Assembly (NCBI GenBank): GCA_021793835.1
Contig: JAJYRZ010000004.1
Coordinates: 1 to 32,901, forward strand
Direction of reading: 5' to 3'
DNA from: Actinomycetes bacterium
GTDB taxonomy: Bacteria > Actinomycetota > Actinomycetes > Mycobacteriales > Mycobacteriaceae
Length of the DNA: 32,901 bases
A program made the translations under genes and the position numbers. Every line of letters starts with the position of its first letter. Within the stretch, counting starts at the first letter, position 1. The notes beneath the pieces are model-generated. The model was not told the DNA's origin. It did no database searches and saw only the letters and a program-made list of their open reading frames with translations. Positions 1-14,194 of this stretch are shown here, piece after piece.

Positions 1-9
1 TTCCGATCT
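1..9. other. Residual Illumina adapter sequence (TTCCGATCT)
   Basis: Matches the 3' end of the TruSeq adapter (...GCTCTTCCGATCT). The ilvB frame (..[11 protein letters not shown]) stops making sense exactly here (GAT CGG AA in place of the expected Tyr-Ala). Confidence 0.85.
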
Positions 10-317
10 CCGGTCGCGGCGTGGCCGGCGCCCTGCTCGTGGCGCACCAGCACGTGACGGACCGTGGGCGAGTCGAACATCGGGTCGTAGACCGGCAGGA
101 TCGCCCCGCCCGGGATGCCGAAGACCACGTCGACGCCGAGCTCCTCGAGCGTGCGGACGACCGACTGTGCGCCGGTGACCTGCTCGGGCGGCAGACGACG
201 ACCGCTCAGGGCCGCATCGGTGACGGTCGCCGGGGTCGCAGACGACGCGGCGGCCGCACCGTCGACGGTCGGCGCCTTCCGGGTCTGCGGCTCGGGCCGT
301 GCGGTTGGTGAACTCAC
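10..317 (-). CDS. ilvB: Acetolactate synthase large subunit, N-terminal part (truncated by contig edge)
   Basis: Minus-strand translation from GTG 317: [16 protein letters not shown]...[57 protein letters not shown], the typical ThDP-binding AHAS N-terminus; GAAGGA upstream as RBS. Confidence 0.93.
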
Positions 318-385
318 TGCATGATCCTTCGTTCTGGTCCATCGTGCCTGGCAGGCAGGTGGACGGTGTGCGCTACGCGGGCAAC

Positions 386-420
386 AAAAAACCCTCGCCA
401 GCATGCGTGCTGTACGAGGG
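386..420 (-). terminator. Intrinsic terminator/attenuator in ilvB leader
   Basis: Minus strand CCCTCG-TA-CAGCA-CGCA-TGCTG-G-CGAGGG followed by TTTTTT, between the leader ORF and ilvB. Confidence 0.85.
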
Positions 421-455
421 TGCGCGTCGACGTCGAGGCCGGTCGGCGGTCCGGC

Positions 456-503
456 TCAGGCGTGGACGCGCTGGCCGAGTACGTAAGGCTTGGTGAACAT
501 CAC
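456..503 (-). CDS. Putative ilvB leader peptide (V)MFTKPYVLGQRVHA
   Basis: GTG-ATG start 7 nt after a TACGGT -10 element; 14-15 codon ORF ending TGA, upstream of the terminator hairpin. Confidence 0.65.
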   Translation of the reverse strand: MMFTKPYVLGQRVHA

Positions 504-510
504 GTGGTCG

Positions 511-540
511 ACCGTAGGCGTGCTGCAGGCGCGGAGTCAA
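511..540 (-). promoter_or_regulatory. Predicted ilvB operon promoter (TTGACT-N18-TACGGT)
   Basis: -35 TTGACT (535-540), 18-nt spacer, -10 TACGGT (511-516), minus strand. Confidence 0.65.
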
Positions 541-593
541 CCGGACGTGACCACCGCCTCAGGTCGTGGGCGGGATTCGTCTCAGATGCAAGG

Positions 594-1094
594 ATGGGGA
601 TCGTGTCCACCTCGCCTGACTCCGCCGACCAGCCTACCCCGCCCCGCGGTGAGCCCGATACCGCGGCGCCGACTCCGGAGGCGGTGATCCGCATTCCGGC
701 CACCGCCTACGTCGCCGCCGCCTCGATCGGGGTGATCCTGTTGCTGCCGGCGATCGCCTGGCCGGCCTACTGGGGCTGGCTGCCGCTGGTGGCGGTCGCG
801 GTCGCGCTGTGGATCCACCGCCGCCGCACCGTCGTCTCCCCCGCCGGGCTCCAGGTGCGCGGGCTGGTCGGCACGCGCACCGTGCCCTGGGACGCGGTGC
901 GCGGCGTCGTCGTGCCCACCCCGCGGATCTTCGGCAAGTCCTGGGCGCGCGCGGTGCTCACCGACGACACCCGGCTGGCCCTGCCCGCGGTGACCTGGCG
1001 TCAGCTGCCCGCGGTCGGCTTCGCCAGCGGCGGCCGGTTCACCGCCCCCACCCCGGCCCCGCCTGCCGAGGACGACGCCGCCGACGCGGAGTAA
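594..1094 (+). CDS. PH-domain protein, CFP-6-like (Rv3004-like)
   Basis: Two hydrophobic segments followed by [32 protein letters not shown] (bacterial PH domain); sits next to ilvB as in M. tuberculosis. Start ATG 594 or GTG 603. Confidence 0.75.
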   Translation: MGIVSTSPDSADQPTPPRGEPDTAAPTPEAVIRIPATAYVAAASIGVILLLPAIAWPAYWGWLPLVAVAVALWIHRRRTVVSPAGLQVRGLVGTRTVPWDAVRGVVVPTPRIFGKSWARAVLTDDTRLALPAVTWRQLPAVGFASGGRFTAPTPAPPAEDDAADAE

Positions 1095-1099
1095 CGTCA

Positions 1100-1124
1100 C
1101 GGGCCGACCCCCGTCGTCGGCCCG
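1100..1124 (+). terminator. Candidate hairpin terminator after the PH-domain gene
   Basis: CGGGCCGAC-N7-GTCGGCCCG, 9-bp perfect stem directly after the stop codon. Confidence 0.5.
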
Positions 1125-1198
1125 AGGTCTTTCCGGGTCTTTCCGGCCGCGCGGGGCTTTCGGTCCGTCCCCGATCATCGCAAGGGTTTGGAAAGCAG

Positions 1199-3040
1199 AT
1201 GCCACCACTTCGTTCACGCACCACCACCTTCGGCCGTAACGCCGCCGGCGCCCGCGCACTGTGGCGCGCCACCGGGATGACCGACTCGGACTTCGGCAAG
1301 CCGATCGTGGCCATCGCCAACTCCTACACCCAGTTCGTGCCCGGGCACGTGCACCTGAAGGACCTCGGCGAGATCGTGGCCGAGGCGGTGGCCGAGGCCG
1401 GCGGGGTGGCGCGCGAGTTCCACACCATCGCCGTCGACGACGGCATCGCCATGGGCCACGCCGGCATGCTCTACTCGCTGCCCAGCCGCGAGATCATCGC
1501 CGACTCAGTGGAGTACATGGTCAACGCGCACACCGCCGACGCGCTGGTGTGCATCTCCAACTGCGACAAGATCACCCCGGGGATGTTCAACGCCGCGATG
1601 CGGCTGAACATCCCGACGATCTTCGTCTCCGGCGGGCCGATGGAGGCCGGCAAGGCCGTGGTGGTCGACGGGGTCGCCCAGGCGCCGACGGACCTGATCA
1701 CCGCGATCTCGGCTTCCGCCTCGGACCAGGTGTCCGACGCAGGGCTGGCCGCGGTCGAGGAGTCGGCCTGCCCGACCTGCGGGTCGTGCTCGGGGATGTT
1801 CACCGCCAACTCGATGAACTGCCTGGTCGAGGCCCTCGGTCTCGCGCTGCCGGGCAACGGGTCCACCCTGGCCACCCACGAGGCGCGTCGGGCGCTGTTC
1901 AGCCGCGCCGGCACCGCGATCGTCGAGGCCGCCACCCGCTACTACCGCGACGACGACACCTCGGTGCTGCCGCGCGAGATCGCCACCCCGGCCGCCTTCC
2001 GCAACGCGATGGCGCTCGATGTGGCGATGGGCGGGTCGACCAACACCGTGCTGCACATCCTCGCCGGCGCCCAGGAGGGCGAGGTCGACTTCGACCTCGA
2101 CGAGATCGATGCGATCAGCCGTAAGGTGCCGTGCCTGTCGAAGGTCGCCCCGAACTCCGACTACCACATGGAGGACGTGCACCGGGCCGGCGGCATCCCC
2201 GCTCTGCTCGGCGAGCTGCGCCGCGCTGGCCTGCTGGAGATGGACGTGTCGACGGTGCACGCGCCGACCATGGCCGCGTTCCTCGACGACTGGGACATCC
2301 GCTCGGGCACCGCGACCGACGAGGCGCTCGAGCTGTTCCACGCCGCCCCCGGCGGGGTGCGCACCACGCAGGCCTTCTCCACCGCCAACCGCTGGTCCTC
2401 GCTGGACACCGACGCCGAGTCCGGCTGCATCCGCGACTACGAGCACGCCTACACCACCGAGGGCGGGCTGTGTGTGCTGCGCGGCAACATCGCGGTCGAC
2501 GGCGCGGTGCTCAAGACCGCGGGCATCGACGAGAAGCTGTTCAGCTTCCAGGGCCCGGCCGTGGTGGTCGAGTCGCAGGAGGAGGCGGGGTCGGTGATCT
2601 TGAACAAACAGATCACCGCCGGCGATGTGATCGTGGTGCGCTACGAGGGCCCCAAGGGCGGGCCGGGCATGCAGGAGATGCTGCACCCGACCTCGTTCCT
2701 CAAGGGCACCGGCATGGGCGAGGTGTGCGCGCTGATCACCGACGGTCGCTTCTCCGGCGGCACCTCGGGGCTGTCGATCGGCCACATCTCCCCCGAGGCC
2801 GCGGCCGGCGGCACGATCGGTCTGGTCGAGAACGGCGATCAGATCCGCATCGACGTGGCCACCCGCACCCTGGAAGTGCTCGTCGACGAGAAGACACTCG
2901 CCGCCCGGCGCGCGGCCATGGAGGCCTCCGAGCGGCCCTGGCAGCCGGTCTCGCGCGAGCGGCACGTGACCACCGCGCTGCGCGCCTACGCCTCGATGGC
3001 CACCTCGGCCGACAAGGGCGCGGTCCGGTACGTGCCCTGA
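1199..3040 (+). CDS. ilvD: Dihydroxy-acid dehydratase
   Basis: [27 protein letters not shown]...[10 protein letters not shown]...[19 protein letters not shown]...[20 protein letters not shown]; IlvD/Edd motifs and Cys residues intact. RBS GGAAAG. Confidence 0.96.
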   Translation: MPPLRSRTTTFGRNAAGARALWRATGMTDSDFGKPIVAIANSYTQFVPGHVHLKDLGEIVAEAVAEAGGVAREFHTIAVDDGIAMGHAGMLYSLPSREIIADSVEYMVNAHTADALVCISNCDKITPGMFNAAMRLNIPTIFVSGGPMEAGKAVVVDGVAQAPTDLITAISASASDQVSDAGLAAVEESACPTCGSCSGMFTANSMNCLVEALGLALPGNGSTLATHEARRALFSRAGTAIVEAATRYYRDDDTSVLPREIATPAAFRNAMALDVAMGGSTNTVLHILAGAQEGEVDFDLDEIDAISRKVPCLSKVAPNSDYHMEDVHRAGGIPALLGELRRAGLLEMDVSTVHAPTMAAFLDDWDIRSGTATDEALELFHAAPGGVRTTQAFSTANRWSSLDTDAESGCIRDYEHAYTTEGGLCVLRGNIAVDGAVLKTAGIDEKLFSFQGPAVVVESQEEAGSVILNKQITAGDVIVVRYEGPKGGPGMQEMLHPTSFLKGTGMGEVCALITDGRFSGGTSGLSIGHISPEAAAGGTIGLVENGDQIRIDVATRTLEVLVDEKTLAARRAAMEASERPWQPVSRERHVTTALRAYASMATSADKGAVRYVP

Positions 3041-3078
3041 CCCGGTGACGGGGACCGCCCGCGCGGGCGGGAGACGAT

Positions 3079-3126
3079 AGCGGCGGGGCGGGCACCGAGG
3101 ATTCGGTGCCCGCCCCGCCGCTTTTT
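3079..3126 (+). terminator. Intrinsic terminator of ilvD
   Basis: 20-bp perfect stem AGCGGCGGGGCGGGCACCGA-GGAT-TCGGTGCCCGCCCCGCCGCT ending in a TTTTT run. Confidence 0.92.
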
Positions 3127-3154
3127 CGTCGCGTGCCGGTCCGCCCTCGCGCGG

Positions 3155-4234
3155 CTACAGCGGGTTGGTCCCCTGGAACACCCACCAGGTGACGATGCCC
3201 GCGGCGATGCCGAGCACCACGATCCCCGTCGAGCCCCAGGCCGGGCGGCGCGCCCAGCCGCGGGAGAAGTCCGCGGAGATCCGCCCCGGGCCGGCCAGGC
3301 CCACCCCGATCGCCATGAGCAGCAGGATCGATTCCAGTTCGATCCCAGGGACCTGTCCCCCGGACTCGGGGTCGCCGAAGACGTCCCGCCACCCGGTGCC
3401 CGACTTCATCACGCACCAGGCGTTGATCAGCACGGCGATCACCGCGGCCGCAGCCACCGGGGTGATCACACCGACCACCAGCAGCACGCCGGCCACCACC
3501 TCGGTGATCGGGGTCAGATAGGCGAAGACCGAGGCGTAGTCGTAGCCGACCGAGTCGAGGAAGTCCTTGAACCCGTCGATGCCGGGGCCGTTGAACCAGC
3601 CGGTGAGCTTCTGCAGGCCGTGCCCGATCATCACCAGACCGAGCACCACGCGCAGGATCAGCAGTCCCACACCGAGGGTGCCGCGGCGGTCGTCGGTCAC
3701 CTCCACCGGTGCCGGGCCCTCGACCTGGTGGGCCCGCTGCTCCTCACGGTCCCACGCCTGATCGAGGTCATCGTCCACCTCGGGCAGCGGCACCGGCGCC
3801 GGCACGGGCCGATCCGCCGACAGCTCCTCGTAGGTGGGCAGGCGCCGGGTGGCGTAGCTCATCGGCTCGCCGTCGGGCAGATCCGCCTCGGGATCGAGCA
3901 CCCGCCGATCGGCGGCCGGGACCTGCAGCACCTCGGTCTTGTCGTCGAAGGCCTCGGTGCGCTGGTCGGGCAGCACCGGCCCCTCCTCGGGGGCGGGCGT
4001 GTCCGAGCGCGACCAGGCCAGCCCGTCGGCCTCGCCCGGATCCAGCTCCGGGTCGGCGGCGGGCGGGGTCTGGTCGTCCGGGCCGGGCGCCGATGGCGGC
4101 GCCGGGTCGGGGCCGGCCGCGGCCAGCGGCGCGGTGTGGTCGTCGAAGGGGCTGTCCGCCGTGCCCGTGGGGGGCGGGGTCTCCTGCTCCCCGTCGCCGG
4201 GTCGGCGGTCGTGGTCACGCGGTGTCGGGTTCAC
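3155..4234 (-). CDS. DoxX family membrane protein with long acidic/proline-rich N-terminal region (Rv3005c-like)
   Basis: C-terminal GVGLLILRVVLGLVMIGHGLQKLTGWFNGPGIDGFKDFLDSVGYD...ITPVAAAAVIAVLINAW; likely GTG start 4234 preceded by TACCCT-N7. Confidence 0.85.
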   Translation of the reverse strand: MNPTPRDHDRRPGDGEQETPPPTGTADSPFDDHTAPLAAAGPDPAPPSAPGPDDQTPPAADPELDPGEADGLAWSRSDTPAPEEGPVLPDQRTEAFDDKTEVLQVPAADRRVLDPEADLPDGEPMSYATRRLPTYEELSADRPVPAPVPLPEVDDDLDQAWDREEQRAHQVEGPAPVEVTDDRRGTLGVGLLILRVVLGLVMIGHGLQKLTGWFNGPGIDGFKDFLDSVGYDYASVFAYLTPITEVVAGVLLVVGVITPVAAAAVIAVLINAWCVMKSGTGWRDVFGDPESGGQVPGIELESILLLMAIGVGLAGPGRISADFSRGWARRPAWGSTGIVVLGIAAGIVTWWVFQGTNPL

Positions 4235-4323
4235 GCTTTCCAGGGTAGAGCCGGAAGGCCGCCGGGGTGCTGCGCCGCGCCGGAGCGCACCCGGGCCGGG
4301 TCGACTGCGTAGGCTTGGGCGCC

Positions 4324-5511
4324 GTGGCCACCGATCCGACCGCACCTTCCGTGCCCGCACCGGCGCGCAGCCGCTCGCTGCGCCGCGCGGCGGCGGCACT
4401 GCTCGCCGTCGCCGTGGTGACCGGATGCGCCCGATTCGACACCCCCTACAACGAGGCGTTCACCCCGGTGCCCGAGGCCGAACCCTTCGAACCCGACCCC
4501 GGCCCCGGCGGGCCTGGCGGCCCGGACGCCCCCGCCCCGCCCGGTCCCGGTGAGGACGACGACGAACAGGATCCGGTCCCGCGGCAGGGCGACTGCCCGG
4601 ATCCGGATCCGGCGGTGGTGGCGGCCTGCCTGGACTCCACCGGGCCGCTGGTGATGCTGCCCGACGGCGTCTCGGCCCTGGTCGGTGAGCGCACCACCGG
4701 ACAGATCATGCGGGTGTCGATCGATGCGGCCCCCCATCCCCAACTCCACGTCCCGGTCGACGCGGCCGGGGACGGCGGGCTGACCGGGCTGGCCCTGTCG
4801 CCGACCTACGAGGAGGACGGGCTGGTCTACGCCTACATCACCACCGCCGAGGACAACCGGGTGGTGCGTCTGGCCGCGGGCGATGTGCCCAAGCCGGTGC
4901 TGACCGGACTGCCCCGCGGCGAGCACGGCAACGCCGGCGCCCTGCTGTTCGACGACCAGGGCGCGCTCACCGTGCTCACCGGGGACGGCGGCGATCCGGC
5001 GGCCGCCGCCGACCCGGACTCGCGGGCCGGGAAGGTGCTGCGCCTGCCCGGCGGGCCGGACGACGAGCCGCAGATCCTCACCGGCGGGATGGGCGCGGGC
5101 GGCGGACTGTGCCTGGCCGAGGACCGTTCGCTGTGGATCACCGACCGCACCGCGGCCGCGGACCGGCTCCAGCGCCTGCCCGACGGCGCCGATCAGGCCA
5201 CTGTGGTGTGGTCCTGGCCGCAGCGCCCGGGCATCGGCGGCTGCGCGGTCGGCGACGACACCGTGGTGGTCGGCGGAGGGGCGGAGAACGCGGCGATCCT
5301 GCTGCCGATCGGCGAGTCCGGTGCGGTACTCGGCGATCCGCTGCCGCTGAGCCAGGACGAGTACGGGCGGATCGGTGCGGTCGCCTTCGGTGCCGAGCAT
5401 GCGCTGTGGGCCGGCACGGTGAACCGGACCGGCGGCGACCCGGCCGAGACCGACGACCGCGTGGTGATCCTGCAGCTCGAGGCCGTCACCGGGCCCGAAA
5501 GCCTGATCTGA
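4324..5511 (+). CDS. lppZ: LppZ-like lipoprotein, PQQ-dependent sugar dehydrogenase/beta-propeller family
   Basis: Lipobox VVTGCARF; VPVDAAGDGGLTGLALSPTYEEDGLVYAYITTAEDNRVVRLA...GNAGALLF closely resembles Rv3006 LppZ as remembered. Confidence 0.85.
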   Translation: MATDPTAPSVPAPARSRSLRRAAAALLAVAVVTGCARFDTPYNEAFTPVPEAEPFEPDPGPGGPGGPDAPAPPGPGEDDDEQDPVPRQGDCPDPDPAVVAACLDSTGPLVMLPDGVSALVGERTTGQIMRVSIDAAPHPQLHVPVDAAGDGGLTGLALSPTYEEDGLVYAYITTAEDNRVVRLAAGDVPKPVLTGLPRGEHGNAGALLFDDQGALTVLTGDGGDPAAAADPDSRAGKVLRLPGGPDDEPQILTGGMGAGGGLCLAEDRSLWITDRTAAADRLQRLPDGADQATVVWSWPQRPGIGGCAVGDDTVVVGGGAENAAILLPIGESGAVLGDPLPLSQDEYGRIGAVAFGAEHALWAGTVNRTGGDPAETDDRVVILQLEAVTGPESLI

Positions 5512-5516
5512 CCTCC

Positions 5517-5551
5517 GCGGCCGGGCACCGGTTGTTCCGGGCCCCGGCCGC
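5517..5551. terminator. Bidirectional terminator-like hairpin between convergent lppZ and gatB
   Basis: GCGGCCGGG-CA-CCGG-TTGTT-CCGG-GC-CCCGGCCGC between convergent stop codons. Confidence 0.6.
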
Positions 5552-5570
5552 CGTGCCGGCGCGATACCGG

Positions 5571-7079
<1,509 letters not shown>

Positions 7080-7107
7080 GAGCCCAGTCTATGCGCTCAC
7101 CGATACG

Positions 7108-7146
7108 CCGCCGCCCGCCCCCACCGGTGGCGGGGACGGGCGGCGG
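7108..7146 (-). terminator. Candidate terminator downstream of gatA
   Basis: Near-perfect GC stem (CCGCCGCCCG.CCCC.CC / GG.GGGG.CGGGCGGCGG); both mismatches become G.U wobbles only in the minus-strand RNA. Confidence 0.6.
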
Positions 7147-7173
7147 GAACGGCAGGGCCGTGCGGGCGCCGGG

Positions 7174-8658
7174 CTACAGCTCGAGCGCGGGCAGCGGTCC
7201 GCGGGCGGTCTCGAAGGCCGCGCCGACGCGGTAGAGCCGCTCGTCGGCGAGCTTCGGGGCGATGATCTGCAGGCCCACCGGCAGCTGCGAGTCCGCCCCG
7301 AGCCCGGCCGGCAGCGACATCGCGCCGACCCCGGCCAGGTTCACCGGCAGTGTGCACAGGTCCATCAAGTAGGTCTGCAGCGGATCGTCGACCAGCTCGC
7401 CGAGCTTCCAGGCGGTGACCGGGCTGGTGGGTGAGACCAGCACGTCGACGCCCTCGAAGGCGCGCGTGAAGTCGCGGGCGACAAGGGCCCGCACCCGCAG
7501 CGCCTGACCGTAGTACTGGTCGTAGGCGCCGGCCGACAGGGCGAAGGTGCCCAGGATGATCCGGCGCTTGACCTCCTTGCCGAATCCGGCCGCACGGGTG
7601 GCCGCCATGACCTGCTCGGCCCCGCGGGTGCCGTCGTCGCCCACGCGCAGGCCGTAACGCATCGCGTCGTAGCGGGCCAGGTTCGACGAGACCTCGGAGG
7701 TCATGATCAGGTAGTACGCCGAGATGGCGTGCTCGATCGCGGGCAGGGACACCTCGACGATCTCGGCGCCGAGCCCGGCCAGGGTCTCGGTGGCCGCGGT
7801 GAACTGTGCGCGCACCTCGGGCGAGACCGCACCGGTGAGCAGCTCGGAGATCACCCCGACCCGCACCCCGGTCAGATCGCCGCCCGCGCCCTCACGCGCC
7901 GCGGCGACCATGGGGCGCACCTGCGCGTCGACGGTGGTCGAGTCGCGCCGGTCGTGTCCGGCGATCAGCTCGTGCAGCAACGCGGTGTCGAGCACGGTGC
8001 GTCCGCACGCCCCGGCCTGCTCGAGCGACGACGCGCTCGAGATCAGTCCGTGCCGGGAGACGGTGCCGTAGGTGGGCTTGACGCCCACGGTGGCGGTCAT
8101 CGCGGCCGGCTGGCGGATCGAACCGCCGGTGTCCGAACCGATCGCCAGCGGCACCTGGCCGGCCGCCAGGGCCGCGGCCGAGCCGCCGCCCGAACCGCCC
8201 GGGATGCGGTCGGTGTCCCACGGGTTGCGGGTGGGCCCGAAGGCCGAGTTCTCGGTCGACGAGCCCATCGCGAACTCGTCCATGTTGGTCTTGCCCACGA
8301 TCGGCACCCCGGCCGCGCGCAGCCGCTCGACCACGGCCGCGTCATAGGGCGCGGTCCAGCCCTCGAGCATCTTCGATCCGGCCGTGGTCGGCATGTCGGC
8401 GGAGACCACGACGTCTTTCAGGCCCAGCGGCACCCCGGCCAGCGGGGAGGCCGGCTCCGCACCGCCGGCCAGCGCGGTGTCGACCTCGCGCGCCGTGGTG
8501 AGCGCGGCGTCGGCGCCCACGTGCAGGAAGGCGCCGACGGTGTCGTCGGTGGCCGCGATCCGGTCCAGGTGCGCGCGGGTGACCTCCTCGGAGGACACGC
8601 TGCGGTCGTGGATCCGCGCGGCGAGTTCGGCCGCGGAAAGGCCGGTCAGCTCGGTCAC
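7174..8658 (-). CDS. gatA: Asp-tRNA(Asn)/Glu-tRNA(Gln) amidotransferase subunit A
   Basis: Amidase signature with Lys/Ser/Ser triad: GLKDVV...[32 protein letters not shown]. Confidence 0.97.
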   Translation of the reverse strand: MTELTGLSAAELAARIHDRSVSSEEVTRAHLDRIAATDDTVGAFLHVGADAALTTAREVDTALAGGAEPASPLAGVPLGLKDVVVSADMPTTAGSKMLEGWTAPYDAAVVERLRAAGVPIVGKTNMDEFAMGSSTENSAFGPTRNPWDTDRIPGGSGGGSAAALAAGQVPLAIGSDTGGSIRQPAAMTATVGVKPTYGTVSRHGLISSASSLEQAGACGRTVLDTALLHELIAGHDRRDSTTVDAQVRPMVAAAREGAGGDLTGVRVGVISELLTGAVSPEVRAQFTAATETLAGLGAEIVEVSLPAIEHAISAYYLIMTSEVSSNLARYDAMRYGLRVGDDGTRGAEQVMAATRAAGFGKEVKRRIILGTFALSAGAYDQYYGQALRVRALVARDFTRAFEGVDVLVSPTSPVTAWKLGELVDDPLQTYLMDLCTLPVNLAGVGAMSLPAGLGADSQLPVGLQIIAPKLADERLYRVGAAFETARGPLPALEL

Positions 8659-8954
8659 TGCTCTTCTCCCAGGATCTGCGGGGTCAGGAACTGGTCGTCC
8701 TCCACGGCCGGGGCGCCGGCGAGCGCCTGCGCGGGGGTGAGCCCGGGGCGCACCTCGTCGGGGCGGGTGACGTTGACGACGTCGCCGGCGACCTCGGTGA
8801 CGGTCACGTCAGCGGTGTCGACACCGGTCAGCGCGCGCATGTGGTCGAGGACGGCGTCGAGCTGACCGGCGAACTCGTCGAGTTCGCCGTCGGTGACGTC
8901 CATCAGCGACAGCCGCGCGAGATGGGCGACCTCGTCCCGGGAGATCTCTGGCAC
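8655..8954 (-). CDS. gatC: Asp-tRNA(Asn)/Glu-tRNA(Gln) amidotransferase subunit C
   Basis: [42 protein letters not shown]; overlaps gatA start by 4 nt; RBS GGAAAGGAAAG. Confidence 0.95.
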   Translation of the reverse strand: MPEISRDEVAHLARLSLMDVTDGELDEFAGQLDAVLDHMRALTGVDTADVTVTEVAGDVVNVTRPDEVRPGLTPAQALAGAPAVEDDQFLTPQILGEEQ

Positions 8955-9166
8955 CGGGGCTTTCCTTTCCGACCGGGGTCCTCACGGTCTTATCCGGCGC
9001 GAAGGCGGTGGTCCGACACGGCGGGGACCGCCTCCGCACGGTCTCCGCCTACCGCCCCAGCCTAGAACCTGCCCGCCGCGCGCGTGCAGTCGCATCCGCC
9101 GCACACCGGCACGGCGGTGACACAATGGACCGCGACGGGTTCGACGACCCGGGTGAGGAGGCGCCG

Positions 9167-9862
9167 GTGAGCTACCTGCTGCGGGTGGTCCTGCCGGATC
9201 GGCCGGGCGCGCTCGGCCTGCTGGCCCTGGCGCTCGGTGAAGTGGACGGGGACATCCTGTCCTTGGACGTGGTCGAGCGCGGCCCCGGCTACGCGGTCGA
9301 CGACCTGGTGGTCTCCCTGCCCACGGGCACGATGCCCGATGTGTTGGTCACCGCCGCCGAATCGGTGACCGACACCCGGGTGGACACCATCCGCCCGCAC
9401 ACCGGGCTGCTGCACGCCCACCGCGAACTCGAACTGCTCGACGCGGTGTCGGCGGCTGCGCTCCCGCGTCGGCTCGAGGTGCTCGCCGACGGGTTGCCGC
9501 GCGCCCTGCAGGCGCACTGGGCGGCGATCCTGTCCACCGACGCCGAGATCCTGCGCCCGCTGGCCGCCAGTCCCGGGGCGCCGCAGACCTGGCCCGAGGA
9601 CCCGCCGGGCACCGAGATCACCGCGGCGACCGTGCTCGATCAGGAGGCCGCGTGGGTGCCGCAGGTCTGGCGAGACGGTGACACCGCACTGGTGGCCGCC
9701 CGGCTGGGGCCGGGCCGGCTGCTGCTGGTCGGCCGCGGCGGCGGACCGCAGTTCCGCCCGGGCGAGGTCGCCCGGATCGGCTATCTGGCCGGTATCGCCG
9801 GACATCTGCTGGGTCGGGGCGCGCGGCCGCGGAGCGACACCGGGACCGGCGCCGCGCACTGA
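9167..9862 (+). CDS. ACT-domain protein (Rv3013-like)
   Basis: GTG start with GAGGAG upstream; VSYLLRVVLPDRPGALGLLALALGEVDGDILSLDVVERGPGYAVDDLVV; divergent from gatC as in Mtb. Confidence 0.85.
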   Translation: MSYLLRVVLPDRPGALGLLALALGEVDGDILSLDVVERGPGYAVDDLVVSLPTGTMPDVLVTAAESVTDTRVDTIRPHTGLLHAHRELELLDAVSAAALPRRLEVLADGLPRALQAHWAAILSTDAEILRPLAASPGAPQTWPEDPPGTEITAATVLDQEAAWVPQVWRDGDTALVAARLGPGRLLLVGRGGGPQFRPGEVARIGYLAGIAGHLLGRGARPRSDTGTGAAH

Positions 9863-9884
9863 CCGGGCGCGGGCCCGCGCCCGG
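9863..9884. terminator. Perfect 22-bp palindrome, bidirectional terminator without U-tract
   Basis: CCGGGCGCGGGCCCGCGCCCGG fills 22 of the 24 nt between the convergent ACT-gene and ligA stop codons. Confidence 0.7.
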
Positions 9885-9886
9885 CC

Positions 9887-13105
<3,219 letters not shown>

Positions 13106-13109
<4 letters not shown>

Positions 13110-14194
13110 CGGGCGTCGTCTCCGGTCCGGTCGATCACGCCGGCGCCGAGCACCACGTCCCCGTCGGGGTCGGTGCGGTACAGCACCACGGCCTGCCCGC
13201 GTGCCACCCCGGTCAGGGGGCTGAGCAGGTCGATCTCGATGTGCTCGCCCACCAGGGTGGCCCGGGCCGGGGCGCGGCCGCCGTGGGCGCGCACCTGCAC
13301 CTCGCACTCGAGGGTCTGGGTCGGGGCCGCGATCGACGCCCAGCGTGGTTCGCGGGCGACGATCCGGTGGACCTGCAGCCGCTCGGCCGGGCCGACGGTC
13401 ACCGTGCCGGTGGTCGCGTCGATGTCGGTGACGTAGCGGGCGCGCCCGTCGGCGGTGGGCGCCTCGATGCCCAGCCCCTTGCGCTGGCCGATGGTGAACC
13501 CGTGCACACCCTCGTGCTCGGTGAGCCGATCGCCGCTGTCGGCGTCGACCACCGCGCCCGGCCGCACACCGATCGTCGCGCCGAGGAAGGCGCGGGTGTC
13601 ACCGGAGGGGATGAAGCAGATGTCGTGGCTGTCGGGCTTGTCGGCCACCGCCAGACCGCGGGCGCGCGCCTCCTCGCGGATCCGGTCCTTGGTGGTGTCC
13701 CCCAGCGGGAACATCGCGCGGGACAGCTGGTCGGCGTCGAGCACGCCGAGCACATAGGACTGGTCCTTGTCCTGATCGACCGCGCGGCGCAGCACCCCGT
13801 CTTCCAAGCGCGCGTAGTGGCCGGTGGCCACCGCGTCGAAGCCCAGGGCCGCGGCCCGGTCGGCCAGGGCCGCGAACTTGATGCGCTCGTTGCACATCAG
13901 GCACGGGTTCGGGGTCTCGCCGGCCGCGTAGGCGGCGATGAAGTCGTCGATCACGTCCTCTTTGAACCGGTCGGCGAAGTCCCAGACGTAGAACGGGATG
14001 CCGAGCACGTCGGCGACCCGTTGGGCGTCGCCGGCGTCCTCCTTCGAACAGCACCCCCGCGATCCGGTGCGCAGCGTGCCCGGGGACTGCGAGAGCGCCA
14101 GATGCACCCCGGTGACGTCGTATCCGGCGGCGACCAGGCGTGCGGCCGCCACCGAGGAGTCCACTCCGCCGCTGAGTGCGGCCAGGATCTTCAT
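13106..14194 (-). CDS. mnmA: tRNA-specific 2-thiouridylase
   Basis: [35 protein letters not shown] (PP-loop); [27 protein letters not shown]. Confidence 0.97.

Noticed and set aside
809-1198. N-terminal extension of the ilvD ORF
   Set aside because: Arg/Ala/Pro-rich frame overlapping the PH-domain gene; conserved IlvD sequence and RBS point to ATG 1199.
1505-2965. 486-aa minus-strand ORF opposite ilvD, and similar long antisense ORFs throughout the window
   Set aside because: Low-complexity Arg/Gly/His-rich translations typical of antisense frames in high-GC DNA; the opposite strand carries recognised conserved proteins.
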